Assembly: GCF_030160295.1 (NCBI RefSeq)
Contig: NZ_BSOB01000003.1
Span: 53,981-117,980 of the forward strand
Source of the DNA: Dyella acidisoli
Lineage (GTDB): Bacteria; Pseudomonadota; Gammaproteobacteria; Xanthomonadales; Rhodanobacteraceae
Length of the DNA: 64,000 nt
Direction of reading: 5' to 3'
Each line of letters opens with the position of its first letter. The first letter of the stretch is position 1. The notes under the pieces were generated by a model. It saw only the letters and a program-made list of their open reading frames with translations, ran no database searches and was not told where the DNA came from. A program made the translations under genes and the position numbers. This document shows positions 36,838 to 46,352 of the stretch, piece by piece.

Positions 36838-38073
36838 TCATGTAGCAGGGGCAGTTTCTACGGCACGCGCTTCCGCCATCGCTACACCACGCGCCTCCGG
36901 CCCGAACATCATTAGCAACATCAGCGCCACGGCAACAGTGCTCGCCACCAACAGCAGCGCATAACCATAATCCTGCCCATGCCGCTGTGCGATTTCCGCT
37001 TGCAGCACCGGATTGATCGCCGCGAGGAAATTGCCGAGCTGATAGACGAAGCCAGGGAACGTGCCTCGAATTTCCGCCGGCGACAGCTCATTGAGATGCG
37101 CGGGCACCACGCCCCAAGCGCCCTGCACGCCGAACTGCATCACGAACGCGGCTGCGCACAGCATGTACACGTCGCGGCTATGCGACCATGGATATACCGC
37201 CAGCAAAGCCAATGCACAGGCCAGCATGATGGCGCGACGCCGGCCGATCTTCTGGCTCAACATCCCGAAAAACAATCCACCCAGGATGGCCGCCACGTTA
37301 TAGACCAGCACGATGTTGGTCAGCGTCGCATGCGGCAACCCTAACTGCTTGGCCAGGAACAGCTTGGGATAAATGTCTTGGGTGCCATGCGAGAAGAAGT
37401 TGAAAGCAGTCATCATCGCAATCGCGTAGACAGTCAGCTTCGCATTCGCCTTCACGATCTGCAGCAAGGAACTCCGCGGCCGCTGTTGCATCACCTCGAA
37501 CGCGGGGCTTTCGTGGATCTTGGCGTTGATGAAAATCACCAACAATGCTGGCGCGGCGCCCACGAAAAACATGCCTCGCCAGCCGAGCGTTTCATAGCAA
37601 AGCCCGAACAGCAACGTGGCAAGGAAATAACCGGTCGGATAACCCGCCTGTAGCAAACCCGATACCCAACCGCGCCAGCGGGCCGGAATCGTCTCCATCA
37701 CCAGCGAACTGCCTACGCCCCATTCGCCGCCCATGGCGATGCCGAACAAAGTGCGGATCACAAGGAACGATACATATGACCACGCCAGGCCGCTGACGAA
37801 CTCGAACAGCGAGTAAAGCAGGATCACCAGCATCAGCGTGGGCTTGCGTCCGAAACGATCCGCCATGCGGCCGAATAGGAAGGCACCCACCGCACGTGAA
37901 GCCAGCGTCAGCGTGATCGCCAGCGTGATGCTGGTAATGCTGACACCAAAGGTCTTGGCGACTTCGTCGAACGTGAAGATCAGGATGAAGAAATCGAACG
38001 CATCCAGCGTCCAGCCCAGGAACGCGGCGAGAACGGTGTTGCGCGCTCGCGCGATGTCTACTGCGGAAGTCAT
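36838..38073 (-). CDS. MFS sugar or organic-acid permease
   Basis: A 411-residue, 12-helix major facilitator protein. The loop 2-3 motif FGRMADRFGRKPTLMLVIL, then FGIAMGGEWGVGSSLVMETI and the FGMLSQKIGRRRAIM loop 8-9 motif resemble the sialate/lactate proton symporter group (NanT/JEN-like). It lies downstream of the porin on the same strand, with one palindrome between, so they may form an operon moving a substrate across both membranes. Substrate cannot be told from sequence; position suggests a sugar or acid from hemicellulose. Confidence 0.88.
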   Translation of the reverse strand: MTSAVDIARARNTVLAAFLGWTLDAFDFFILIFTFDEVAKTFGVSITSITLAITLTLASRAVGAFLFGRMADRFGRKPTLMLVILLYSLFEFVSGLAWSYVSFLVIRTLFGIAMGGEWGVGSSLVMETIPARWRGWVSGLLQAGYPTGYFLATLLFGLCYETLGWRGMFFVGAAPALLVIFINAKIHESPAFEVMQQRPRSSLLQIVKANAKLTVYAIAMMTAFNFFSHGTQDIYPKLFLAKQLGLPHATLTNIVLVYNVAAILGGLFFGMLSQKIGRRRAIMLACALALLAVYPWSHSRDVYMLCAAAFVMQFGVQGAWGVVPAHLNELSPAEIRGTFPGFVYQLGNFLAAINPVLQAEIAQRHGQDYGYALLLVASTVAVALMLLMMFGPEARGVAMAEARAVETAPAT

Positions 38074-38132
38074 AAGAGGTTCCTGCCGTTTACAAATCAG
38101 AAGTGCTGCAAGCCATGATCACTTCGATGCAT

Positions 38133-38186
38133 CCCCTCTGCCGGCCGTCATTCCCGCTTTCGCGGGAATGACGGCCGGCAGAGGGG
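38133..38186. repeat. Perfect palindrome, CGTCATTCCCGC family (copy 5)
   Basis: Perfect 24-bp arms (38133-38156 and 38163-38186) around CTTTCG. This is the compact single form of the family, between the porin and MFS genes. Confidence 0.9.
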
Positions 38187-38202
38187 AGGCATCGAGGAAA
38201 TG

Positions 38203-39588
38203 CTAGAAAGCAAACCGCACACCCACCGTCGGATCAAACGAAGCACGCTGCAAATAACCGCTACCCATGCCGTCGTAAACCTTCGACCACTGCACACCGC
38301 CATACACATCGAAGTGCCGACCAAACCGCTGATCGAGCACCAGCGACAGCGCGTCGTAATGGCCGCTGCATTGCGGTGAGCTGGCATCCGAACAGCTCAC
38401 CTTCGCGTAACTGCTCTGCATCGCACGGTAGTAAGCACCGAAGAAATCGAGCGACGGTGTCACCGCATAACGCATGCCGACCCAAGCCACTTCGAAGATC
38501 TTCGGTCGCGGAAAGGCGCTGTTGCTAGGAATGATGAAATAGCCGCCAATGGTCTGACTGCCGATGGGCAGCGGCGAGGATGGATTGACGTAACGAATAT
38601 GTTCGTAGGCGCCGAAGAACTTCGCCCTGCCCGCATCGTATTCGCCGAGGAACGAGTAGGAGGTGTTGTCCGACACCGTACCCGGTAGCGTCTTGTCGGC
38701 CGGCAAGCCATACGTGGACGAACCCGGCTTGGTCAAAGCGGCCACTTGCGCCGCGGTCAACGAACCACCCACTGAGATGGCGTCGTTTTTGTGCGCAAGC
38801 ACGCCATCGAACGACCACGGACCTTGTTTGATGCCGAGATCCACCTGGTACGCGGTGCCCCTTGAGCTGGACAGCTCCCGCGCATTGCCGAACTGATAGA
38901 GCGCGCCACCATGAAATATGCCGTTGGCATAGGTGTATTTCAGCGTACCGTCGAGCAAGCGGTCTTCGGTATCACCCGTACCTGCGGTGGCACCGAAAAA
39001 ACCGACGTACGAAAACGCGAGCGAACAGCTCAGCGGATCGTATTTGCATACCGCATCATTGAGCAGCGTGCTCTGGCGACCGAAAGTAAGCGTGCCGTAA
39101 TGCGGCGATTCGATGCCAATGAAAGCCTTGCCGTTGAACGCCTGGCCGGCGCGCGTGGAATCACCATAGGATTTCTGCTCCGCCAACGGCACACCGTTGT
39201 TCCTGGCGATCGAACGCAAACCGTCGAACAGCGTCATCGACGCGGGCAGAAAACCCGTATCGAACTGGAACACGCCCGACCATCCCGCTCCCAGCGGTTC
39301 GCGCCCCTTGAGGCCGATGGTCGAGATGCTCATGCCATTGGAAGCCAGCGAGGTATTCGACTTGTTGCTGGCCTTGATCAGGAAGTTGTTGACGTTAGTG
39401 GCGGCCCCGTCGCTGAACGCGCTGCCATGGCTTTGGTAGGAAACGCCGACGTCGACCGTACCGTACAGCGTGATGCCGTACATGGTGAGGCCATCGGTGT
39501 TGCCGGGTTCATTACCGGCCCATGATGTCGTAGACGCCAAGGCGCAGGCCATCGCCAGCGCGCTGATGCTGTATTTTGTTTTTGGCAT
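38203..39588 (-). CDS. Outer-membrane porin (Gram-negative general porin family)
   Basis: A 461-residue porin from ATG 39588 with GGAGAGAG upstream. Signal peptide MPKTKYSISALAMACALAST ends at SWA. The mature protein starts a beta-barrel (LTMYGITLYGTVDVGVSYQS), with FIGIESPHYGTLTFGRQSTL, alternating aromatic strands and the terminal RASFDPTVGVRFAF ending in Phe, as BAM-inserted barrels do. It resembles the 16-strand porins of beta-proteobacteria. It probably admits small sugars or acids taken up by the MFS gene downstream. Confidence 0.92.
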   Translation of the reverse strand: MPKTKYSISALAMACALASTTSWAGNEPGNTDGLTMYGITLYGTVDVGVSYQSHGSAFSDGAATNVNNFLIKASNKSNTSLASNGMSISTIGLKGREPLGAGWSGVFQFDTGFLPASMTLFDGLRSIARNNGVPLAEQKSYGDSTRAGQAFNGKAFIGIESPHYGTLTFGRQSTLLNDAVCKYDPLSCSLAFSYVGFFGATAGTGDTEDRLLDGTLKYTYANGIFHGGALYQFGNARELSSSRGTAYQVDLGIKQGPWSFDGVLAHKNDAISVGGSLTAAQVAALTKPGSSTYGLPADKTLPGTVSDNTSYSFLGEYDAGRAKFFGAYEHIRYVNPSSPLPIGSQTIGGYFIIPSNSAFPRPKIFEVAWVGMRYAVTPSLDFFGAYYRAMQSSYAKVSCSDASSPQCSGHYDALSLVLDQRFGRHFDVYGGVQWSKVYDGMGSGYLQRASFDPTVGVRFAF

Positions 39589-39938
39589 GAAGCTCTCTCC
39601 CCACTGCAACGCGTGCCGATGCCCCATGAGCATCGGGCTGTATGGTTGTCCCCGGGGAACAGCATGCCGCGTGTTCGTGCGGCGATGAATAACACCATGC
39701 GGTTAGGACGTTTCGACTAATACTTTCCGGCTAGTTTCCAACTAGCCGATGATCGCCCCTCTCCCCTGTGGGGAGAGGGCTAGGGTGAGGGGGCAATCTT
39801 GCCGAATAGTCGACTGTTCGCTTTCCGAAGTAAGGACAACGCACCGCATCCACCATGGGTATCATGGCAAGCGCAGCCCCTCACCCCAGCCCTCTCCCCG
39901 AAGGGGAGAGGGAGCACATCACTGTAGGCAACGACTTC
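39589..39938. other. Divergent promoter region with two CTCTCCCC palindromes
   Basis: This 350-bp gap separates the porin from the histidine kinase. It carries CTCTCCCC repeat copies at 39756-39792 (TGTG centre) and 39877-39913. No gene is supported. Promoters of both neighbours must lie here. Confidence 0.6.
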
Positions 39939-42596
39939 ATGCCAGGGCATCAACAAAAAGCGCTGAAAATCGCCCTGCTGCTTGCCCTCATCGCAGCCAT
40001 TGCGGGAAGCACCTTGGCCGCCGCCTGGTATGCGCGACAACGCGCTCTGGAACAGCTTTCCGCCCAAGCCTTGAATCAACTACAGGTGCGTGCGTTGGCC
40101 TTGCAGCGTCTGATTGATCGCTACCGCGTCCTGCCAACGGTATTGGCGCTCGACCCGGAATTGCGCCACGCCTTGTCATCCCCTGCCTCCGCCATCGACG
40201 TCGATGCACTCGATCGCAAACTGACGCAGGCGAATGGCGCCACGCACGTATCCACGCTCACCCTGATCAATCGCCAAGGCGTGGCCATCGCAGCCAGCAA
40301 CTGGAATGAGCCTTCCAGCAATGTGGGCCTCGATTATGCGTTCCGCCCCTATTTCCAGCAGGCGATGCAGCATGATCAGGGCACGTTCTACGGCATTGGC
40401 ATTTCCACCAACCTTCCTGGTTATTTCATCTCTGAAGCGCTGCATGACGATCAACGCCAGCGCATCGGCGTAATCGTGATCAAGATTCCGCTCGATACGC
40501 TTGAGCAGGAATGGGTGAACAGCGGCGATACCGTGTTACTGAGCGATGCGAACGAAGTCGTCTTTCTCAGTAGTCAACGGGCGTGGATCTATCGGCCGCT
40601 GACACCACTCGGACCGAACATCGAATCCTCATTGGCGCGAACTCGCCAATATGGCAACAGCCTGTTGCCGTCGGCGGCGTTCCGTAACGTGCAGTCGCTT
40701 GGTTCGGGTGGCCAACTGGTTCATGTCGACCGTCCAGGCATGCCGCATGACGTCGTGTGGCAGTCAATGCAGTTGCCCGCGCAACAATGGACGCTGCACC
40801 TGCTGCGCGATGCACATCCGGCAACCATCGCGGCTTATCGCAGCGCCGTGCTCGCACTGAGCATCTGGTTGCCCGTCATCTTGCTTGCCTTGTTTCTGCA
40901 GCAGCGGCTGCGAGCCGCACAACTTCACACGCGCAGTCGTCGCGATCTGGAGCGGCTGATTTCGCATTACGCCAGCGCGCTGCGTTCCGAAGAGGACAGC
41001 CTGGTACACGCCGCCTTGCAGGCCATGGCAGGACATCCGGAAGTACTCGAACGCTTGCCGCAAGGTGTCAGCGTGATCGACGCGCAGCTACGCCTGGTGG
41101 CCTGGAATGCCCGCTATGCCGAGCTGTTCGGTTATCCGGAGACGTTGCTGAAGGCAAGGCAGCCGGTAGAAGAATTGTTCCGCTACAACGCCCGCCGCGG
41201 CCTGCTCGGCCCCGGCGACATGGACGAAGCCATCCAGCGCCGTCTCAACTATTTGCGCCGGGGTAGTCCGCACATGGTCGAACGCGAGCGCCCCGACGGC
41301 AGCCTGCTCGAAATTCGCGGACGCCCGCTGCCCGGCGGCGGCTTCGTTACCAGTTATGCGGATATCGCCTTATACAAAGAAGCCGCGCGCGAGCTGCGTA
41401 CGTTGACCAGCACACTCGAGCACCGCATCGAAAAAAGCACACAGGATCTACGCGCGGCCACCACGGAAGCCGAGCGGGCCAATCGCAACAAAACCCGCTA
41501 CGTCGCCGCAGCGGTACACGATCTGCTGCAACCATTGAATGCCGCGCGCCTGTTTGCCGGTTCGCTGAAAAGCGCAAGCGCATCCGCAACAGATCCAGCT
41601 TTGCTGGAAAGAATCGAACGTTCGCTGCAGGCCCTGGACAGCCAGCTCACCAGCATGCTCGATCTCGCGCGCTTGGATGCGGGAGCCATCTCGCCGGATC
41701 TGCATGTATTTGCCTTGGCGCCCATGTTGCAGGAACTGGCTGGCCAGTTTGGCATCATGGCGCAGGCCAAGGGCCTGCGCTTGTCGTTCGTCAACACCTC
41801 GGCATGGGTGCGCAGCAATCCTGCGTTGCTGCAACGCGCGGTGCAGAATTTTCTTTCCAATGCGGTGCACTACACACCCAACGGACGCATCCTGCTTGGT
41901 TGCCGCCGCACCAAACACGCATTGCGCATCGAGGTGTGGGATACCGGCATTGGCATTCCGGAGGACCGGCGACACGTCATTTTTCAGGAGTTCCGGCGCC
42001 TGGATACCGCTGTCGATGCGGACGAACGCAGTGCGGGCCTGGGGCTGTCCATCGTCGAACGTATCGCAAACCTGCTCGGTCACTCCCTGCATGTGCGGTC
42101 GTGGCCGGGGCATGGCAGCGTATTCGGTATCGAGATCGAACTCGCAAAACCGGCCATCGCAGGGCACGCAGACAACGATGATAGCAGCAGCGATTCGTTG
42201 CTCAAAAATCGTAATGTTTGGCTGATCCAGGAAAACGCACATCTGCGGCACAAGGCGGTGTCGCTGCTGCAAAGCTGGGGATGCAAGGTGGCTGAATGGC
42301 CGAAGGTTGATGACGCGCTCACACATGCGGGTGCGTCGACGGCACCTGACTTGATCTTGGTGGATGGTCAGTGGGAGCCGATCCTCGCGTTTCTCAAAAC
42401 CGACGTGTGGCTGCGCAGACCACCCATGGTCGCCTTCCTTGGCAAGGAGGAAAGCAGCTTGCAAAGCGTGCTGCGCGAAGCTGGTGTGCATACCACCACG
42501 CTGCCGTTGTCAGCTGCACGCTTGCGTGCAGTGATGACGCAATTGCTGCTTGCCCAAGACCAAGCCCCTCTCCCTTCGGGAGAAGGGTTGGGGTGA
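39939..42596 (+). CDS. Membrane hybrid sensor histidine kinase
   Basis: An 885-residue kinase from ATG 39939. Two membrane helices (~10-30 and ~310-330) flank a periplasmic dCache-type sensor of about 280 residues (LDYAFRPYFQQAMQ, GTFYGIGISTNLPGYFISEA). Then comes a PAS domain (LPQGVSVIDAQLRLVAWNAR), the phospho-His helix VAAAVHDLLQPLNAARLFAG, and a catalytic domain with NFLSNAVHYTP and DTGIGIPEDRR. A C-terminal receiver-like domain has lost its acidic pair (LIQENAH) but keeps Asp in LILVDGQ. The last residues and stop come from a CTCTCCC repeat. The convergent LuxR-type regulator is the likely partner. Signal unknown. Confidence 0.9.
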   Translation: MPGHQQKALKIALLLALIAAIAGSTLAAAWYARQRALEQLSAQALNQLQVRALALQRLIDRYRVLPTVLALDPELRHALSSPASAIDVDALDRKLTQANGATHVSTLTLINRQGVAIAASNWNEPSSNVGLDYAFRPYFQQAMQHDQGTFYGIGISTNLPGYFISEALHDDQRQRIGVIVIKIPLDTLEQEWVNSGDTVLLSDANEVVFLSSQRAWIYRPLTPLGPNIESSLARTRQYGNSLLPSAAFRNVQSLGSGGQLVHVDRPGMPHDVVWQSMQLPAQQWTLHLLRDAHPATIAAYRSAVLALSIWLPVILLALFLQQRLRAAQLHTRSRRDLERLISHYASALRSEEDSLVHAALQAMAGHPEVLERLPQGVSVIDAQLRLVAWNARYAELFGYPETLLKARQPVEELFRYNARRGLLGPGDMDEAIQRRLNYLRRGSPHMVERERPDGSLLEIRGRPLPGGGFVTSYADIALYKEAARELRTLTSTLEHRIEKSTQDLRAATTEAERANRNKTRYVAAAVHDLLQPLNAARLFAGSLKSASASATDPALLERIERSLQALDSQLTSMLDLARLDAGAISPDLHVFALAPMLQELAGQFGIMAQAKGLRLSFVNTSAWVRSNPALLQRAVQNFLSNAVHYTPNGRILLGCRRTKHALRIEVWDTGIGIPEDRRHVIFQEFRRLDTAVDADERSAGLGLSIVERIANLLGHSLHVRSWPGHGSVFGIEIELAKPAIAGHADNDDSSSDSLLKNRNVWLIQENAHLRHKAVSLLQSWGCKVAEWPKVDDALTHAGASTAPDLILVDGQWEPILAFLKTDVWLRRPPMVAFLGKEESSLQSVLREAGVHTTTLPLSAARLRAVMTQLLLAQDQAPLPSGEGLG

Positions 42597-42600
42597 GGGT
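42564..42600. repeat. CTCTCCCC palindrome at the histidine kinase 3' end
   Basis: CCCTCTCCCTTCGGGAGAAG followed by GGTTGGGGTGAGGGT. It encodes the kinase's last ~9 residues (PLPSGEGLG) and its TGA. A degraded relative lies at about 42658-42725. Confidence 0.85.
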
Positions 42601-42758
42601 ACGATCAACGCGCGATCGCGACGACTCGCGCAAGAGGTTGGCATCACGCTTCGCCCGAACCCTCACCCGCCTCTCGGCACCCCCGATCGAGTCAAGGGCA
42701 GGCTCCTCTCCCGTGGGGAGAGGGACTCACTCGGGAAAATCAGCCTAAAACGTGCACA

Positions 42759-43409
42759 TCACGGCGCGTCGCCGCCTTCTTCCAGATCCAGCGATTTAAC
42801 CAGCACCGCCGCCTGCGTGCGGGAGCGGCAATCGAGCTTGGACAACACCGCCGTCACGTGAATCTTCACCGTGTTCTCGGCCAACCCGAGCCGATCGGCG
42901 ATCTGCTTGTTCAACAGGCCTTCCGCCATCAGCATCAATACCCGGAACTGCTGCGGCGTAAGTTGCGCGAAGCGCGCAGCGAGTGCCGCATCCTGCTCGC
43001 TGCGTTCTGCTCGAGAAGATTCGAACCACACTCCACCGTCCAGTACGCGCTGCACGGCTTTGTTCAAATCTTCGACCGGTGCTGCTTTCGGCACAAAACC
43101 GGCTGCACCGAACTGTTGTGCGCGGCGCACAGTGCGCGGGCGGTCATCGGAAGAAATCACCAGCACCGGCAGATCCAACCGCTCCGCGCGCAGCCACAGC
43201 AAGGAGGAAAAGCCGATCGCGCCGGGCATGGTCAGATCCAGCAGCACCAGATCGATGTCAGACTCTGTGGCGAGGCAGGCTTCGAGCGTGCTCTGGCTGG
43301 ACACTTCCAGCACGCGGCATCCGCTAATCGCCGCATTGAGCGCGTGCACGATCGCCGAGCGGAACATCGGGTGATCGTCGGCGACGAGAATGGTTGGCGT
43401 GTCGCTCAT
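42759..43409 (-). CDS. LuxR-family (NarL-type) response regulator
   Basis: A 216-residue regulator. The receiver domain (1-125) has the acidic pair in LVADDHPMFRSAI, phospho-Asp in LVLLDLTMPG, the conserved Ser in VISSDDRPRT and Lys in FVPKAA. The C-terminal LuxR helix-turn-helix (~150-210) has LTPQQFRVLMLMAEGLLNKQ and LAENTVKIHVTAVLSKL. It is convergent with the hybrid kinase and is its likely partner. The neighbourhood suggests control of the xyloglucan genes, the porin or the MFS gene; this is inference. Confidence 0.94.
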   Translation of the reverse strand: MSDTPTILVADDHPMFRSAIVHALNAAISGCRVLEVSSQSTLEACLATESDIDLVLLDLTMPGAIGFSSLLWLRAERLDLPVLVISSDDRPRTVRRAQQFGAAGFVPKAAPVEDLNKAVQRVLDGGVWFESSRAERSEQDAALAARFAQLTPQQFRVLMLMAEGLLNKQIADRLGLAENTVKIHVTAVLSKLDCRSRTQAAVLVKSLDLEEGGDAP

Positions 43410-43479
43410 GTGCTTAGGTCATTGGCTGTGCAAGGACACTAACGTGCGAAGCACAAGGCGGCAAGTACGCCTCTTTATC

Positions 43480-43515
43480 CCCTCTCCCCTCCGGGGAGAG
43501 GGTTAGGGTGAGGGG
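43480..43515. repeat. CTCTCCCC palindrome, CCGG centre
   Basis: CCCCTCTCCCCTCCGGGGAG followed by AGGGTTAGGGTGAGGGG, in the gap between the response regulator and GH3 genes. Confidence 0.85.
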
Positions 43516-43596
43516 TCACGGCTTGCAGGAAAACACAATGGTGCGCGCTGATTTTGCTTAGGCTTTTTACGCGCAAACAAAGATTGGGCAAGGCTG

Positions 43597-43632
43597 CCCC
43601 TCACCCCAACCCTCTCCCCGAAGGGGAGAGGG
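43597..43632. repeat. CTCTCCCC palindrome after the GH3 gene
   Basis: CCCCTCACCCCAACCCTCTC followed by CCCGAAGGGGAGAGGG, 13 bp past the GH3 stop; it may act as an mRNA 3' end. Confidence 0.85.
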
Positions 43633-43644
43633 AGCAGTCGCTAG

Positions 43645-46161
43645 CTAGCGTGTCAACGTTAGCTCCGCCTCCAGCGATATGCTATTGGATGCATCACCCA
43701 CATACACCTTGAACAAACCTGGATCGACCTGCCAATCGTGGCGGCTTACGTCGTAATAAGCGAACGCGCGGCGATCAAGCTGCAAAGTCACGTGTTGCGT
43801 CTGCCCCGGCTTCAGGCGCACCTTGCGGAATGCCTTCAGCTCACGCGCTGGACGCGCCACCTTGGCGGAAGGATCACCCACATACACTTGCGCCACTTCA
43901 GCGCCTTCGCGCTTGCCGATGTTGGTGACGTCGAACGAAATCTCCACGTGATCCGGAGCCACGGTCTTCGTCGCAAGATTCGCGAAACGGAAGTTCGTGT
44001 ACGACAAACCATAGCCGAACGAAAACAGCGGCTGCGCCTTGTCAGGATGACTGGTGTACCAGCGATAGCCCAGGAACACGCCTTCGCCGTAGGTCACGGA
44101 AGGATTCGTGCCCGGTGCGTGCGACGGCGCGTCGTACCAGTCGTGGGTGGGATTGTCGGACCACTGCCGTTCAAAGCTGATCGGCAATTTACCTTCCGGC
44201 GAATGCTGGCCGAACAACACCTGCGCGATGGCCGCACCGCCCTCCTGCCCTGGATACCAGTTCTGCAGCAGCGCAGGCACCTTGTCGAGCCAGCCGTCGG
44301 TGGCATAGCCGCCGCCGGATGTCACCGTCACGACCGTCTTGGCATTGGCTGCGGCAATCGCTTCGATCAATGCCTCCTGCCCCCACGGCAACTGGAATGT
44401 GCGGTCGTAGGCTTCGCTTTCGGAACTGGGATCGAAACCGACCGCGACGACCGCCGCATCGGCCATGGCGGCCATCTTCTTTGCATCCTGCGAAATCAGA
44501 TCGTCGATCGCGACGACGCCGAAACCCATGCGGCTGTAAGCGACGTCGGGCTTGTAATCGAGGCGAATCGTCACCGCCTGGTTCGCATGCAACGCCAGCG
44601 TGGCATACAACGGTGCCTGGCCTTCGCGATGCGGCTGGGTGATCACTGGTTTGCCGTCGACGTAGAGCGTATAGGTGTCTTCGCTCGCTGCAGCGGTAAG
44701 GAACAGGTATTTGCCGTCATGTTTGGGCATGAAGCGTCCGCTCCAGCGAATGCTTTGCCGCTGCGTGGCGTGCTCGGTCCACAGTTCCGGCTTCCACAGA
44801 TCGACCTGCGCATCCACTGTGCTGCTTGCGGGTTTGCCCTGGAAGTCGTCGTTGACAAAGGTTTCCTTGAGCAGGCCCGATTTTCCATCTGACGTACTGA
44901 AAGTGGATTTTTTGAACACATCCATCGCAGACGGCAAACCGCGGCTGTACAGCACGCGCACCTTGTCGCCCGCCACATGCGTGATGCCGGTGAGCACGCT
45001 TTGCGCCTGGAACACGTCTATATGCGAACTGCCACCCGCGCTGCTGATAGCGGGATCGGCATTCGGACCGATCACGGCGACCGTTTTTACCGAAGCGTCG
45101 AACGGCAGCACGTGGCGATCATTCTTTAGCAGCACCAGGCCTTCAAGCGCGTTCTTCAGCGCCACTTGGTCGTTCTGCACGCTGTACAGCGGCAGCGACA
45201 GATCTTTCTGCGGGCGATCCAGGAAGCCGAAGCGCACGGCCGTGCGCAAAATGCGGCGAACCTTGTCGTCGAGCATCGCCTGCGACAGCTTGCCATTGCG
45301 CAGATTCGCCAGGATCAAGTCCGGCTTCATCGCATCCGGCGCCGGCATCTCCAGATCAAGGCCGGCATTGAATGCTTTCAGGCCATCGTGCGTAGCGCCC
45401 CAGTCCGACATGAATATGCCGTCGAAGCCCCACTCCTTCTTGAGGATGTCGTAGCTGATCGCGCGACTCTCCGCGAGATAATCGCCGTTGACGAGGTTGT
45501 AGCTGCTCATCACCGCACCGACATGCCCCTGCTTCACCGCCATTTCGAACGCGGGCAGATAGATTTCGCGCAGCGTGCGCTCATCGATATGCGTATCGAG
45601 ATGACGACGGTCGTATTCGGAATTGTTGGCAGCGAAGTGCTTCACCGTCGCCACTACTCCCTCACTTTGCACGCCTTCGATCAACCCGACCGCCATGCTG
45701 CCGGCCAGCAGCGGATCTTCACCGAGGTATTCCATATTGCGGCCGTTCTGCGGCGCTCGATACATGTTCACGCCCGGCCCGAGCAGAAAATGCACGCCAC
45801 GCGCGCGTGCATCGCGCCCCATTGCAGCACCAACATCCTTGGCCAGATCCGGGTCCCATGATGCCGCGAGTCCGATGCCGGCCATGTATGCGGTGGAAGG
45901 TCCGGGTGCGCGTACGCCATACGGGCCATCGGACATGATCAACGCCGGCAGGCCAATCTGTGGCTCGGTGTGAACGGAGAAATTGTCCACGCCACCGAGC
46001 AGCTCTACTTTTTGTTCCAAAGTGAGCTTGGCGAGCATGGCGTCGACTTGTTGGTCGATGGCGGTGTTGCTTGGTGTGGGCGTGATGGCGTATGCCGCAC
46101 CACAAATGCCAAGTGCAACGAATAGCGAAAAAGTAAGACGTTTCAGGAGCCGGTTTTGCAT
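43645..46161 (-). CDS. Secreted GH3 beta-glucosidase/beta-xylosidase with PA14 insert
   Basis: An 838-residue enzyme with a Sec signal peptide (MQNRLLKRLTFSLFVALGIC, cut near AYA). The GH3 N-domain has GLPALIMSDGPYGVR, HFLLGPGVNMYRAPQNGRN, VKHFAANN and the nucleophile Asp in GIFMSDWGATHDG. The C-domain has a PA14-type insert (~400-540, KHDGKYLFLTAAASEDTYTL). It ends with the GH3 fibronectin-like domain (GYGLSYTNFRF, VTNIGKREGAEVAQVYV). It removes glucose or xylose from oligosaccharide ends. It closes the receptor-GH74-GH35-GH3 gene run. Confidence 0.93.
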   Translation of the reverse strand: MQNRLLKRLTFSLFVALGICGAAYAITPTPSNTAIDQQVDAMLAKLTLEQKVELLGGVDNFSVHTEPQIGLPALIMSDGPYGVRAPGPSTAYMAGIGLAASWDPDLAKDVGAAMGRDARARGVHFLLGPGVNMYRAPQNGRNMEYLGEDPLLAGSMAVGLIEGVQSEGVVATVKHFAANNSEYDRRHLDTHIDERTLREIYLPAFEMAVKQGHVGAVMSSYNLVNGDYLAESRAISYDILKKEWGFDGIFMSDWGATHDGLKAFNAGLDLEMPAPDAMKPDLILANLRNGKLSQAMLDDKVRRILRTAVRFGFLDRPQKDLSLPLYSVQNDQVALKNALEGLVLLKNDRHVLPFDASVKTVAVIGPNADPAISSAGGSSHIDVFQAQSVLTGITHVAGDKVRVLYSRGLPSAMDVFKKSTFSTSDGKSGLLKETFVNDDFQGKPASSTVDAQVDLWKPELWTEHATQRQSIRWSGRFMPKHDGKYLFLTAAASEDTYTLYVDGKPVITQPHREGQAPLYATLALHANQAVTIRLDYKPDVAYSRMGFGVVAIDDLISQDAKKMAAMADAAVVAVGFDPSSESEAYDRTFQLPWGQEALIEAIAAANAKTVVTVTSGGGYATDGWLDKVPALLQNWYPGQEGGAAIAQVLFGQHSPEGKLPISFERQWSDNPTHDWYDAPSHAPGTNPSVTYGEGVFLGYRWYTSHPDKAQPLFSFGYGLSYTNFRFANLATKTVAPDHVEISFDVTNIGKREGAEVAQVYVGDPSAKVARPARELKAFRKVRLKPGQTQHVTLQLDRRAFAYYDVSRHDWQVDPGLFKVYVGDASNSISLEAELTLTR

Positions 46162-46207
46162 GAAGCGTAAAGTTCCTTGTTGAACGCGAAGCCTAACTCC
46201 GCCTTGT

Positions 46208-46289
46208 CGTCATTCCCGCGAAAGCGGGAATCCATCTTGCTCTTGCGCGGAAAGGCGAAAAATGGATTCCCGCTTTCGCGGGAATGACG
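46208..46289. repeat. Paired CGTCATTCCCGC palindrome element (copy 6)
   Basis: It lies between the GH35 and GH3 genes; facing units at 46208-46236 and 46262-46289. Confidence 0.9.
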
Positions 46290-46352
46290 GCCATGGGGAA
46301 TGGAGATCGTTGATCGAATTTTGTAGATACTTGTTCCGCCTGAAAAAGCAAG

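Noticed and set aside
43738..44892. 384-codon plus-strand ORF
   Set aside because: Antisense to the GH3 gene.
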